From contig PCAV01000105.1 of assembly GCA_002730675.1 (NCBI GenBank), forward strand, positions 9,294 to 15,136: DNA of 5,843 nt, in the 5' to 3' direction. This document shows, one piece after another, positions 1-5,812 of this stretch; position 1 is the first letter of the stretch, and the number at the start of each line of letters is the position of its first letter. The notes beneath the pieces are model-generated. The model was not told the DNA's origin and searched no databases. It was given only the letters and a program-made list of their open reading frames with translations. Source of the DNA: Rhodospirillaceae bacterium. Its GTDB lineage: Bacteria > Pseudomonadota > Alphaproteobacteria > Thalassobaculales > Thalassobaculaceae. The position numbers and the translations under genes are program-made.

Positions 1-1028
1 ATAATTCGAAGAATTGTCTCCGTATATCCTCCAACAGGCTTCGGAGCTTTAACCGATAAAATCGAATTTTCATCAATAATAAAATCAACAGGTTCAAGAA
101 CCCCGGAATTAGCAGGCACCTCTGGAAACACATGCTTCATAGCAACATAGCATGCCGCCACCGTTGTCGACCGAGAAATGTTAACAGGACCGAGACACGC
201 TGGAGACGTATCACTAAAATCCAAGGTCATTTTTTCGCCGCTAATCTTTAGCTTAATTTTTAATGTGAGAGGGTCGTCACTAATACCGTCATTGTCCAGC
301 CAATCTGTAGCTTCAAACTCCCCATCAGGTAACCTGCTGATATAAGCGCGCATAAGCTTTGATGCTCGAGCTTTCAATTCGGCGGTCGCCTCATGGACTA
401 GGTCTTCTCCGTATTGGTCTAATAAGTCATTTAATCTTTTAGTACCCAGATCCAGAGCATTTATTTGGCCATTTAAATCACCATACAAACTACCAGGTAG
501 TCTTGAGTTTGCAGACATGATATCGATGATGTCTTGTTGGAGAACTCCCCCTTTAAAAAGTTTAACTGGCGGGATAAGAACACCCTCTTGAAAACTCTCT
601 GTTGCTGCCGGGTTATAATTTCCAGGAACATTTCCCCCTACGTCGTGATAGTGGCCCACAGATGCAAGGAAACAAAATATCTTTCCTGACCGATAAATTG
701 GCTTTACTAGCCTGACATCAGAGAGATGAGTACCGCCGTCATATGGGTCATTAAAAATATAGACGTCACCTTCACGTAGGTCCCCGTCTTGATTTGCCTT
801 TTGTATCACCGCTTTTACCGCAAATGACATCGCACCAACAAAGATGGGAAGTCCCGATTTACCTTGAATTAGTGTTTCTCCGGTTACGCTGTCATAAATT
901 CCATGACTAGCGTCGTGTGCTTCGGCTATTATAGGATTAAAAGCACTACGAAAAAGCGTAGCATCCATCTCATCAGCAATTTGTTCGAGGCGACCACTCA
1001 AGACAGCTAAAGTTACAGGATCTAACAA
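1..1028 (-). CDS. hyuB: Hydantoinase B / oxoprolinase-family subunit, N-terminal part (runs off the left edge)
   Basis: The 342 visible codons match the N-terminal part of the HyuB family (N-methylhydantoinase beta subunit, C-terminal half of 5-oxoprolinase, acetone carboxylase alpha). Visible family signatures are the opening DPVTLAVLSGRLEQIADEM (residues 3-21), DASHGIYD (39-46), NDPYDGGTHLSD (93-104), GHYHDVGGNVPG (125-136) and DFSDTSPACLGPVN (270-283). Family members usually have more than 500 residues, so the C-terminal third or so lies outside. The start is a TTG at 1026-1028: an in-frame TAG sits directly upstream (1029-1031) and the family N-terminus begins at the next codons. There is no strong Shine-Dalgarno; the lyase stop lies four bases upstream, so translational coupling is likely. 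HyuB proteins normally act with a HyuA-type ATP-binding subunit; none is visible and it may lie beyond the left edge. The family opens cyclic amides or carboxylates ketones in the cytoplasm; the substrate here is unknown. Confidence 0.93.
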   Translation of the reverse strand, partial: MLDPVTLAVLSGRLEQIADEMDATLFRSAFNPIIAEAHDASHGIYDSVTGETLIQGKSGLPIFVGAMSFAVKAVIQKANQDGDLREGDVYIFNDPYDGGTHLSDVRLVKPIYRSGKIFCFLASVGHYHDVGGNVPGNYNPAATESFQEGVLIPPVKLFKGGVLQQDIIDIMSANSRLPGSLYGDLNGQINALDLGTKRLNDLLDQYGEDLVHEATAELKARASKLMRAYISRLPDGEFEATDWLDNDGISDDPLTLKIKLKISGEKMTLDFSDTSPACLGPVNISRSTTVAACYVAMKHVFPEVPANSGVLEPVDFIIDENSILSVKAPKPVGGYTETILRI

Positions 1029-1032
1029 CTAT

Positions 1033-1905
1033 TTAATCTTTCGGATCGGCATAGCGCTCGCCTTTTGCAAGCATTTCTGGTGTTCCTATGAGATCATTAA
1101 AGCCGCCAAAATCGAACATTCTATTGCGCCAAAGGTCCGTGGAGCCAGTCTTTTTTAATTGTCCCAAGTATTCCTGCATAGCGAACGAAACAGCTCGCAC
1201 AGTCCCTCCTGGAAAAATAACAATTGAATAGCCTAGTTCTTCCAAATCGTCGGCACCTGATATTGGAGTTTTTCCCCCTTCTACCATATTAGCTAATAAT
1301 GGTACCCGACCACTGAACTGGAGGTTCATTTTTTCCATTTGATCCCTATTTTCAGGAGCTTCAACAAATAAGACGTCCGCACCTGCTTCAAGATATTTCT
1401 CAGCTCTTTCTAAGGCACACTCGAAACCTTCCACCGCAATGGCATCAGTTCGTGCAATAATTAAAGTATCTTGGTCAACTCTTGTATCGACAGCAGCCTT
1501 CAGTTTGCCTACCATTTCCGATGCGGATACAAGTGTCTTCCCATTCAAATGGCCACATCGTTTTGGTAAATCTTGGTCTTCTAGTTGGATGGCCGAAGCG
1601 CCTGCCCTCTCAAACTCTTTCACGGTTCGCATTACATTAAGAGCATTGCCGTATCCTGTGTCACCATCTACCACAAGTTCAATATTGATACGCTCTCGTA
1701 TAACTGTGACCGTATCAGCAACCTCACGCATACCGATTAGACCAATATCTGGACGCCCAAAACGTGTATAAGCAAGTGATGCTCCAGACATGTAAGCCGT
1801 ATTAAAACCTGCCTGTTCAACAATAAGTCCAGACAAAGCATCGTATATCCCGGGTGCGACGGTTATTCTCTCGTCCGCGAGACGCGTTTTCAAATTATTT
1901 ATCAT
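1033..1905 (-). CDS. Isocitrate lyase/PEP mutase superfamily C-C lyase (2-methylisocitrate or 2,3-dimethylmalate lyase-like)
   Basis: This complete 290-residue protein has the size of the short-chain members of the superfamily (2-methylisocitrate lyase PrpB, 2,3-dimethylmalate lyase, oxaloacetate decarboxylase, CPEP phosphonomutase). The phosphoenolpyruvate-mutase-type barrel starts at VAPGIYDALSG (16-26). Metal and substrate residues are visible: SGAS (40-43), GRPD with Asp53, VVDGDTGYGN with Asp80 and Asp82, and LEDQ with Glu109. KRCGH (115-119) carries the catalytic Cys117, at the same spacing from the Glu as in PrpB; true PEP mutases lack this Cys, so a lyase is favoured over a phosphonate-forming mutase. 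ANMVEGGKTP (around 205-214) is also typical of the lyases. No citrate-cycle or methylcitrate partner gene is nearby, so the exact substrate is open; pyruvate or an oxoacid is the expected product by family. The ATG has GGGA eight to nine bases upstream. It is the first visible gene of an operon with hyuB. Confidence 0.93.
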   Translation of the reverse strand: MINNLKTRLADERITVAPGIYDALSGLIVEQAGFNTAYMSGASLAYTRFGRPDIGLIGMREVADTVTVIRERINIELVVDGDTGYGNALNVMRTVKEFERAGASAIQLEDQDLPKRCGHLNGKTLVSASEMVGKLKAAVDTRVDQDTLIIARTDAIAVEGFECALERAEKYLEAGADVLFVEAPENRDQMEKMNLQFSGRVPLLANMVEGGKTPISGADDLEELGYSIVIFPGGTVRAVSFAMQEYLGQLKKTGSTDLWRNRMFDFGGFNDLIGTPEMLAKGERYADPKD

Positions 1906-2200
1906 CGATTGTTATCCCAATTCATTCAATGTTTTGTACCGATAACTCAAATCATAAGTTCAATATTACATAGGTATTTGTAACTATTAAAGTATGCCCT
2001 TGCTACAACTAGTTAAAAAAATAAGCGGACATAAGGTCCCACAAATAGCCCAAGCTTTGATATTTTTTGAATACAATCGCAATAAGTAGTGGAAGATTTA
2101 ACTTAGTAATAAACGAGACGTTGACACACCTGCATTCCAATAATAAAAATCAACACTTCGATCATTTTAGGAAGCAAGGTTTGCAGGCCTAAGAAGCGTT
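1906..2200. other. Divergent intergenic region between the lyase operon and tRNA-Ser
   Basis: This stretch of about 295 bases must hold the promoters of both the leftward lyase-hyuB operon and the rightward tRNA/ilvA block. On the plus strand a perfect TTGACA is present at 2121-2126. On the minus strand I could not pick a convincing -35/-10 pair. It has AT-rich runs, a four-base-pair hairpin at 2027-2039 and an 8-bp palindrome AACTAGTT near 2008, none strong enough to name. No protein-coding gene is supported here. Confidence 0.6.
2121..2149 (+). promoter_or_regulatory. Candidate sigma-70-type promoter for tRNA-Ser
   Basis: TTGACA at 2121-2126 is a perfect -35 consensus. With a 17-base spacer the -10 would be TAAAAA at 2144-2149 (four of six consensus positions). 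Transcription would start near 2156, about 45 bases before the mature tRNA 5' end, which is a usual leader length. The weak -10 leaves this uncertain. Confidence 0.4.
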
Positions 2201-2292
2201 GGAGGGGTGGCCGAGCGGCTGAAGGCGGCGGTTTGCTAAACCGTTATACTGGGAAACTGGTATCGAGGGTTCGAATCCCTTCCCCTCCGCCA
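2201..2292 (+). tRNA. tRNA-Ser(GCU), anticodon GCT at 2235-2237
   Basis: The 92 bases fold as a class II tRNA. The acceptor stem GGAGGGG (2201-2207) pairs with CCCCTCC (2282-2288), the discriminator is G2289 and CCA is encoded at 2290-2292. The D arm contains GCCGAGCGGCTGAAGGC. The anticodon stem GCGGT/ACCGT (2228-2232 with 2240-2244, one G-T pair) closes the loop TTGCTAA, whose anticodon GCT reads AGC and AGU serine codons. A long variable arm (about 2245-2264, ATACT paired with GGTAT) is diagnostic for serine rather than threonine or alanine. The T arm is GAGGG-TTCGAAT-CCCTT. No 3' terminator is visible before ilvA, so part of ilvA transcription may come through the tRNA, with processing releasing the tRNA. 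Confidence 0.97.
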
Positions 2293-2330
2293 CCAAACTA
2301 AGTTTTCATAGCTGGTTGTTTAGTAATTAT

Positions 2331-2347
2331 GAAGAGCTTATGTAATG
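2331..2347 (+). promoter_or_regulatory. ilvA translation start region with an overlapping ATG-TAA start-stop
   Basis: A modest Shine-Dalgarno-like GAAGAG (2331-2336) lies eight bases before the chosen ATG (2345-2347). Between them is ATG TAA (2340-2345), a one-codon start-stop whose TAA overlaps the first base of the ilvA ATG. It is out of frame with ilvA and too close to GAAGAG for efficient initiation, so it may be chance; if used, it could affect loading of the real start. Confidence 0.4.
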
Positions 2348-3865
2348 CCTACAAAATATCTAAAAATGATCTTGAACTCACCTGTATATGATGTAGCGCA
2401 GGAAACACCTTTAGAGAGAGCTCCAAGATTAAGCGATAAATTAGAAAACAATATCTTTATCAAAAGAGAGGATCTTCAGCCCGTTTTCTCTTTTAAAATT
2501 CGGGGCGCTTATAATAAACTCGTCCAACTCAGTCCTTCCGAGAAGGAAAGAGGTGTCATTGCTGCGTCAGCAGGAAATCACGCCCAAGGCGTAGCTCTTG
2601 CTGCAGACAGGCTTAGAATAAAAGCTACAATTGTAATGCCAGAGACAACCCCGGAAATAAAAATAGACGGCGTCAAAAAGTTTGGCGCGAAAGTAATTCT
2701 GCGCGGGGATGACTTTTCAACGGCTTTCGCCAAAGCACAAGAAATAGCAAACCAACATTCCCTTGTATTTATTCCCCCATTTGATGATCCATTTGTGATT
2801 GCTGGTCAGGGCACAATAGCACTCGAACTTCTTCGTCAATATACGAAAAATATTCATGCGATTTTTGTTCCCATTGGCGGAGGCGGATTAATCGCTGGGG
2901 TTGGATCATATATAAAAATGGTACGGCCTGAGATAAAAATCATTGGGGTTGAGTCAGACGAATCTGCGTCAATGTATGCCTCTATTAAAAAGGGTCGTAG
3001 AATAACATTAAGAAATGTCGGGATCTTTGCAGACGGTGTAGCAGTTGCTCAAGTCGGCAAAGAACCTTTTCGCCTAGCAAAAAAGGTTATCGATGAAATT
3101 GTATTGGCCGATGTGGACCAGATTTGCGCAGCAGTCAAAGATTTATTTGAGGACACAAGAGCCATTGCGGAACCATCAGGAGCTCTAGCTGTTGCGGGGA
3201 TGAAAAATTATATTAGAAACAATAAAATCTCCGACAAAACCTTGATTGCAATAAATTGTGGCGCGAATGTTAGTTTTGACCGACTGAGACACATTTCGGA
3301 ACGAGCAAATTATTCTGAAGCTCGTGAAGCACTATTTGCAGTAACAATTCCGGAAAGAAAAGGTAGTTTTCTAGCATTTTGTAAAGTTCTGGGTAAACGC
3401 AGTATTACGGAGTTCAATTACAGATATTCAAGTTCGAAAGAAGCTCATATATTTGTTGGCCTGGCTCTAACCGAAGGACAACACGAAAGATTAAAAATCC
3501 AGAAAGTCTTCAGGCAACACGGTTACGAAACTGAAGATCTTACTGAAAATGATATGGCGAAACTCCATATTCGCCATATGGTTGGTGGGCGTTTGAATAG
3601 TGATGAAGTTGAGAGAATTTATCGATTTGAATTTCCGGAACGCCCCGGTGCACTTTTGAATTTTCTAACTAGAATGGGACAAAAGTGGAATATATCACTT
3701 TTTCACTATAGAAATCACGGCTCTGCTTTTGGTCGGGTTTTATGCGGTTTTCAAATTCCCCACGCTTTATTCCAAACCTTTAATGAGTTTTTAGAATCTC
3801 AAGGATATGAATATTCGGAAGAAACCTTAAACGCCGCCTACAATAAATTTTTGCATAAAATATAA
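2345..3865 (+). CDS. ilvA: Threonine deaminase (threonine ammonia-lyase), biosynthetic, two ACT-like domains
   Basis: This enzyme is cytoplasmic, PLP-dependent and converts L-threonine to 2-oxobutyrate and ammonia, the committed step of isoleucine synthesis. The 506 residues agree with the long, allosteric form (E. coli IlvA has 514). The catalytic fold-type II domain covers about 1-320: KREDLQPVFSFKIRGAY holds the PLP-binding Lys51, SAGNHAQG is at 75-82, the phosphate-binding GGGGL at 178-182, EPSGALA at 276-282 and CGANVSF at 305-311. Two ACT-like regulatory domains follow, starting near FAVTIPERKGSFLAFC (331-346) and YRFEFPERPGALLNF (426-440); the pair is the site of isoleucine inhibition and valine relief in the family. 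The start at 2345 places YLKMILNSPVYDVAQ where E. coli has its matching N-terminal helix, only about ten residues shorter. No other ilv gene is adjacent. The gene follows tRNA-Ser by 52 bases and precedes a dehydrogenase by 79. No attenuator or terminator is visible. Confidence 0.98.
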   Translation: MPTKYLKMILNSPVYDVAQETPLERAPRLSDKLENNIFIKREDLQPVFSFKIRGAYNKLVQLSPSEKERGVIAASAGNHAQGVALAADRLRIKATIVMPETTPEIKIDGVKKFGAKVILRGDDFSTAFAKAQEIANQHSLVFIPPFDDPFVIAGQGTIALELLRQYTKNIHAIFVPIGGGGLIAGVGSYIKMVRPEIKIIGVESDESASMYASIKKGRRITLRNVGIFADGVAVAQVGKEPFRLAKKVIDEIVLADVDQICAAVKDLFEDTRAIAEPSGALAVAGMKNYIRNNKISDKTLIAINCGANVSFDRLRHISERANYSEAREALFAVTIPERKGSFLAFCKVLGKRSITEFNYRYSSSKEAHIFVGLALTEGQHERLKIQKVFRQHGYETEDLTENDMAKLHIRHMVGGRLNSDEVERIYRFEFPERPGALLNFLTRMGQKWNISLFHYRNHGSAFGRVLCGFQIPHALFQTFNEFLESQGYEYSEETLNAAYNKFLHKI

Positions 3866-3934
3866 AGCATAGACAATTAGATAAAAGCACGATAGCTCAA
3901 AGTGTAGTTATTTTTGTGAATGTTTCAGAATAGC

Positions 3935-3950
3935 GGAAGAAATAATGATG
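3935..3950 (+). promoter_or_regulatory. Shine-Dalgarno and double ATG of the SDR gene
   Basis: GGAAGA (3935-3940) is a good ribosome binding site. It is followed by two in-frame ATG codons at 3945 and 3948, four and seven bases downstream. The usual spacing of five to nine bases favours the second, so the protein may begin at MKKTLCVIGATG and be one residue shorter than annotated. Confidence 0.6.
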
Positions 3951-4940
3951 AAAAAAACACTATGTGTAATTGGGGCCACTGGTCTAGTAGGTTCCCATAT
4001 AGTTAAGGCTGCTCTTGGTAAAGGTTACCATGTTAACGGGACAATGCGAAATTTGAATGATCTAGAAAGCGCTAGCTATCTTAAAAAATTAAACAATTCG
4101 AAAAACCTTTCACTCTTTAGTGCAGACATGAAAAACCCAAAAGATTTAGACGATCCTCTCTCTGGGACAGACGCAGTTTTTATAGCTTCACTCATCCCCA
4201 CGTATTTTGGCAGTAATGGCAAGCCTGCCCGCGAGATGACAATCTCTGAAGGAAAAACTGAAATTATAAAACCGACCGTAGACGGATGCTTGAATATATT
4301 AGACGCCGCCAGAAGAAATAACGTCCAAACAGCCGTTGTGTGTTCTTCCACCTCAAGCACAAACCCTATCCCTTCACAACCATTCAAAAATGAAGTTGAA
4401 CACTGGTCAGACGAATTGGAACAGTATAGTTCTGGAAAATTTACGTCGGCTGCTAAGACAGTTATGGAAAAGGAAGCAATAAAATATGCAAGTGCAAATG
4501 ATATTCGACTTTCAATTCTTCTTCCAACAGGGTTGTTCGGGGAGGCATTGTTACCTAAGCACTTAGAACACAATCCCTTCAAATGGCTAAAAAGCCTAAT
4601 TGAAGGCGGGGGTCCACGACACGATGCTGTCCCTAATAACTCCACCTCTATGATACATTTAGTTGATTTAGCTAATTTGTTCCTCGCAGCATATGAAAAC
4701 CCAAATGCATCTGGGCGTTACTTTGGGGTTTATGGAAGTCTTCATTGGAAGGAAATTTACGAGGAATGCGCAAAACTTATTCCCAACATGGTTCAACCTA
4801 CACCATTAACAGAACAACCATTACCTGCAACTACATTTGACTTTTCTCGCCGAGATAGTCTGGGTGTTTCCATAAGGGATTTTCCTACTTTATTAAAAGA
4901 AACGGTAGACTGGATAAAGAGTGATCCGTTTTCTAAATAA
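3945..4940 (+). CDS. NAD(P)-dependent extended SDR, dihydroflavonol-4-reductase-like epimerase/dehydratase family
   Basis: The 331 residues fit extended short-chain dehydrogenases. The Rossmann dinucleotide loop GATGLVG is at 10-16 after a first beta strand, and a basic residue after strand two (TMRN, Arg35) hints at NADPH. KPTVDGCLNILDAAR (109-123), VVCSSTSS (131-138, catalytic Ser position), LLPTGLFG (192-199), IHLVDLANLFLAAYENP (237-253) and SGRYFGV (256-262) follow the order seen in the dihydroflavonol/cinnamoyl-CoA reductase-like group. By alignment to the family helix (KTVMEKEA), the catalytic Lys should be Lys171, but the residue four before it is Thr167 rather than Tyr, with Phe166 one further back; YSSGK at 161-165 could serve if the loop is shifted. 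Substrate cannot be named. It lies 79 bases after ilvA on the same strand, so co-transcription is possible but functional linkage to isoleucine synthesis is not implied. No signal peptide or membrane segment is seen. Confidence 0.85.
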   Translation: MMKKTLCVIGATGLVGSHIVKAALGKGYHVNGTMRNLNDLESASYLKKLNNSKNLSLFSADMKNPKDLDDPLSGTDAVFIASLIPTYFGSNGKPAREMTISEGKTEIIKPTVDGCLNILDAARRNNVQTAVVCSSTSSTNPIPSQPFKNEVEHWSDELEQYSSGKFTSAAKTVMEKEAIKYASANDIRLSILLPTGLFGEALLPKHLEHNPFKWLKSLIEGGGPRHDAVPNNSTSMIHLVDLANLFLAAYENPNASGRYFGVYGSLHWKEIYEECAKLIPNMVQPTPLTEQPLPATTFDFSRRDSLGVSIRDFPTLLKETVDWIKSDPFSK

Positions 4941-5021
4941 GACATTTAATAAGTAAAAAAGCTACTCGCATTTAAAATGCTGCCGATTCCACTCTATGTC
5001 TTGGAAAACAATAGTGTTCTG
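4941..5021. other. Convergent intergenic gap between the SDR and Sel1 genes
   Basis: The two flanking genes end here facing each other. The only structure is a short palindrome GCATTTAAAATGC at 4968-4980 and, to its left, an A6 run (4955-4960) that reads as a T run on the minus strand. A stem this short with AT pairs at its centre is a poor terminator, so termination for either gene is not established. Confidence 0.35.
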
Positions 5022-5429
5022 TCACTTGCACCTTTCATACGATGATACGATGCATATCTGCGCTTTTTTTTTAGCGAGTGAAATCGAATCTTGATCCATT
5101 AGTCGCGCAATTCTATCACGGTTTTCTTCGGAGTCTTTAAAGCCAGCGGTCGCACCAATTTGATACCACATGTAAGCCAGTGTTAAATTTTTTGGCACTC
5201 CCTCTCCATCGACATAGATATGCCCGATGAAAGAAGGGGCGCCTAAATGACCGAAAGATGTTGCTGTGGTATACCAACTAACAGCCTCCAAAAATCTTTT
5301 ATCAGAGTAGGCTGCGAGTCCTCTCGAGAAAGCCTCGTTGGCCTTTTCTGTATTTACTTCCCCAAACGCCATAGAGCCAAAAAATGTTAATGCTAAAAGA
5401 AGACAGATGGAATCGCGTATTTTTTTCAT
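5022..5429 (-). CDS. Secreted Sel1-like repeat protein, single repeat unit
   Basis: This 135-residue protein starts with a clear Sec signal peptide: positive MKKIR, a hydrophobic core at 8-17, and a probable cleavage after AFG (residue 23). The mature part is built of alpha-helical Sel1-type repeats: a degenerate unit around 30-60 (AFSRGLAAYSDKRFLEAVSW) and a canonical one at 64-96, with GHIYVDGEGVPKN (69-81) and AYMWYQIGATAG (85-96). The tail NRDRIARLMDQDSISLAKKKAQ (103-124) is the usual end helix pair of such proteins. Sel1-repeat proteins are protein-binding scaffolds; no enzymatic role is implied. Two Cys near the C-terminus (126 and 134) could form a disulfide in the periplasm. There is no strong Shine-Dalgarno. 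The last eight codons lie in and after an 8-bp tandem duplication that changes the C-terminus. It probably follows the small membrane ORFs on the same strand, about 104 bases downstream of them. Confidence 0.87.
   Translation of the reverse strand: MKKIRDSICLLLALTFFGSMAFGEVNTEKANEAFSRGLAAYSDKRFLEAVSWYTTATSFGHLGAPSFIGHIYVDGEGVPKNLTLAYMWYQIGATAGFKDSEENRDRIARLMDQDSISLAKKKAQICIVSSYERCK
5037..5052. repeat. Two-copy tandem 8-bp repeat (ATACGATG) in the Sel1 gene 3' end
   Basis: ATACGATG occurs twice with no gap at 5037-5044 and 5045-5052. On the coding (minus) strand this is CATCGTAT twice, within the codons for IVSSY (127-131). Because eight is not a multiple of three, one copy would put a TGA directly after Val128, giving a protein seven residues shorter that lacks the terminal Cys134. 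Confidence 0.85.
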
Positions 5430-5533
5430 AATAGTACCAAAGAGCTAATTCAACTCGTTATCGAAATCATAACTGGAAAACCTTGTGTCAGAACAGAAAA
5501 GTATTTCAGTGACATGGCTTTTTCATGAAAATA

Positions 5534-5719
5534 TTAAAAATGCCAGTCTGGATACAAAAACCAAACGATTAAAAGTATTCCTAAGCCAACGTACGAGATG
5601 GGCATAAATAAGTTCAGACTTTCACTTTTTTTAAACCAACGCTCATACATACCAAGTAAGAGGTGACATGCCATTAGTATCAATACAATAGGTACCAGTG
5701 GATTATAGCTATTACCCAA
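5534..5719 (-). CDS. Small two-helix membrane protein of unknown function, TTG start
   Basis: The 61 residues form two predicted membrane segments, about 8-24 (LVPIVLILMACHLLLGM) and 37-56, joined by a basic loop YERWFKKSES (25-34). By the positive-inside rule the loop would be cytoplasmic, with both termini outside. I do not recognise the family. The start is TTG at 5717-5719: an in-frame TAG lies at 5726-5728, and no ATG or GTG occurs before Met16, which is inside the first helix. AAGGGAG (5731-5737) is a good ribosome binding site, although the 11-base spacing is long. The preceding hydrophobic ORF ends at that same TAG, six bases before this start, suggesting a coupled tandem pair. No enzyme motif or conserved Cys pair is seen. 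Confidence 0.6.
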   Translation of the reverse strand: MGNSYNPLVPIVLILMACHLLLGMYERWFKKSESLNLFMPISYVGLGILLIVWFLYPDWHF

Positions 5720-5725
5720 AGCTAG

Positions 5726-5812
5726 CTAGTCTCCCTTGCGCAACCGAAAAATAAGCGCTACCAAGAAAACAAAAACTACTAGTAAAATACCGATCCAAAT
5801 CATAGGAACCAT
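5726..5812 (-). CDS. Possible 28-residue single-helix membrane peptide
   Basis: An ATG at 5810-5812 opens a 28-codon ORF ending at TAG 5726-5728. The product has one strongly hydrophobic helix (residues 5-22, WIGILLVVFVFLVALIF) and a basic tail FRLRKGD, the layout of real one-span proteins with the C-terminus in the cytoplasm. A second in-frame ATG is at 5801-5803. The reading frame is open upstream for nine more codons to a TGA at 5840-5842, with no usual start codon there. No clear Shine-Dalgarno precedes either ATG, and the right edge cuts off the context. It is in the same frame as the 61-residue ORF that follows. It could be a genuine small gene, or the 5' part of a gene broken by the amber codon. 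I do not recognise it. Confidence 0.4.
   Translation of the reverse strand: MVPMIWIGILLVVFVFLVALIFRLRKGD
5731..5737 (-). promoter_or_regulatory. Shine-Dalgarno for the TTG-started membrane ORF
   Basis: On the minus strand AAGGGAG ends 11 bases before the TTG at 5717-5719. It sits inside the last codons of the preceding 28-codon ORF, so ribosomes finishing that ORF could re-initiate here. It is the only purine-rich site near this start and supports choosing TTG. Confidence 0.45.

Noticed and set aside
1439..1771. Plus-strand open frame of 110 codons
   Set aside because: It lies wholly antisense to the well-supported lyase gene, and its product shows no family motif or plausible fold.
2014..2039. 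Hairpin GGAC/GTCC followed on the minus strand by a T run, considered as a terminator
   Set aside because: The stem is only four base pairs, and no gene lies immediately upstream of it on that strand.
1994..2089. Plus-strand ORF of 31 codons in the divergent intergenic region
   Set aside because: No Shine-Dalgarno, no recognisable motif, and a length expected by chance in AT-rich DNA.
2201..2292. tRNA-Ser as an attachment site for an integrated element
   Set aside because: No duplicated tRNA 3' end, integrase or other mobile gene is visible in the window; the downstream genes are housekeeping.
2329..2391. 20-codon ORF overlapping the ilvA start, considered as a leader peptide
   Set aside because: It has no ribosome binding site and no run of isoleucine, valine or leucine codons, and no attenuator hairpin follows.
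4076..4645. Minus-strand open frame of 189 codons
   Set aside because: It is antisense to the SDR gene, whose frame carries clear family motifs; this one has none and no ribosome binding site was identified.
5520..5531. 12-base palindrome TTTTCATGAAAA between the membrane ORF and the Sel1 gene
   Set aside because: It is AT-rich with no loop and no following T run; a palindrome of this size is easily due to chance, so no operator or terminator is claimed.
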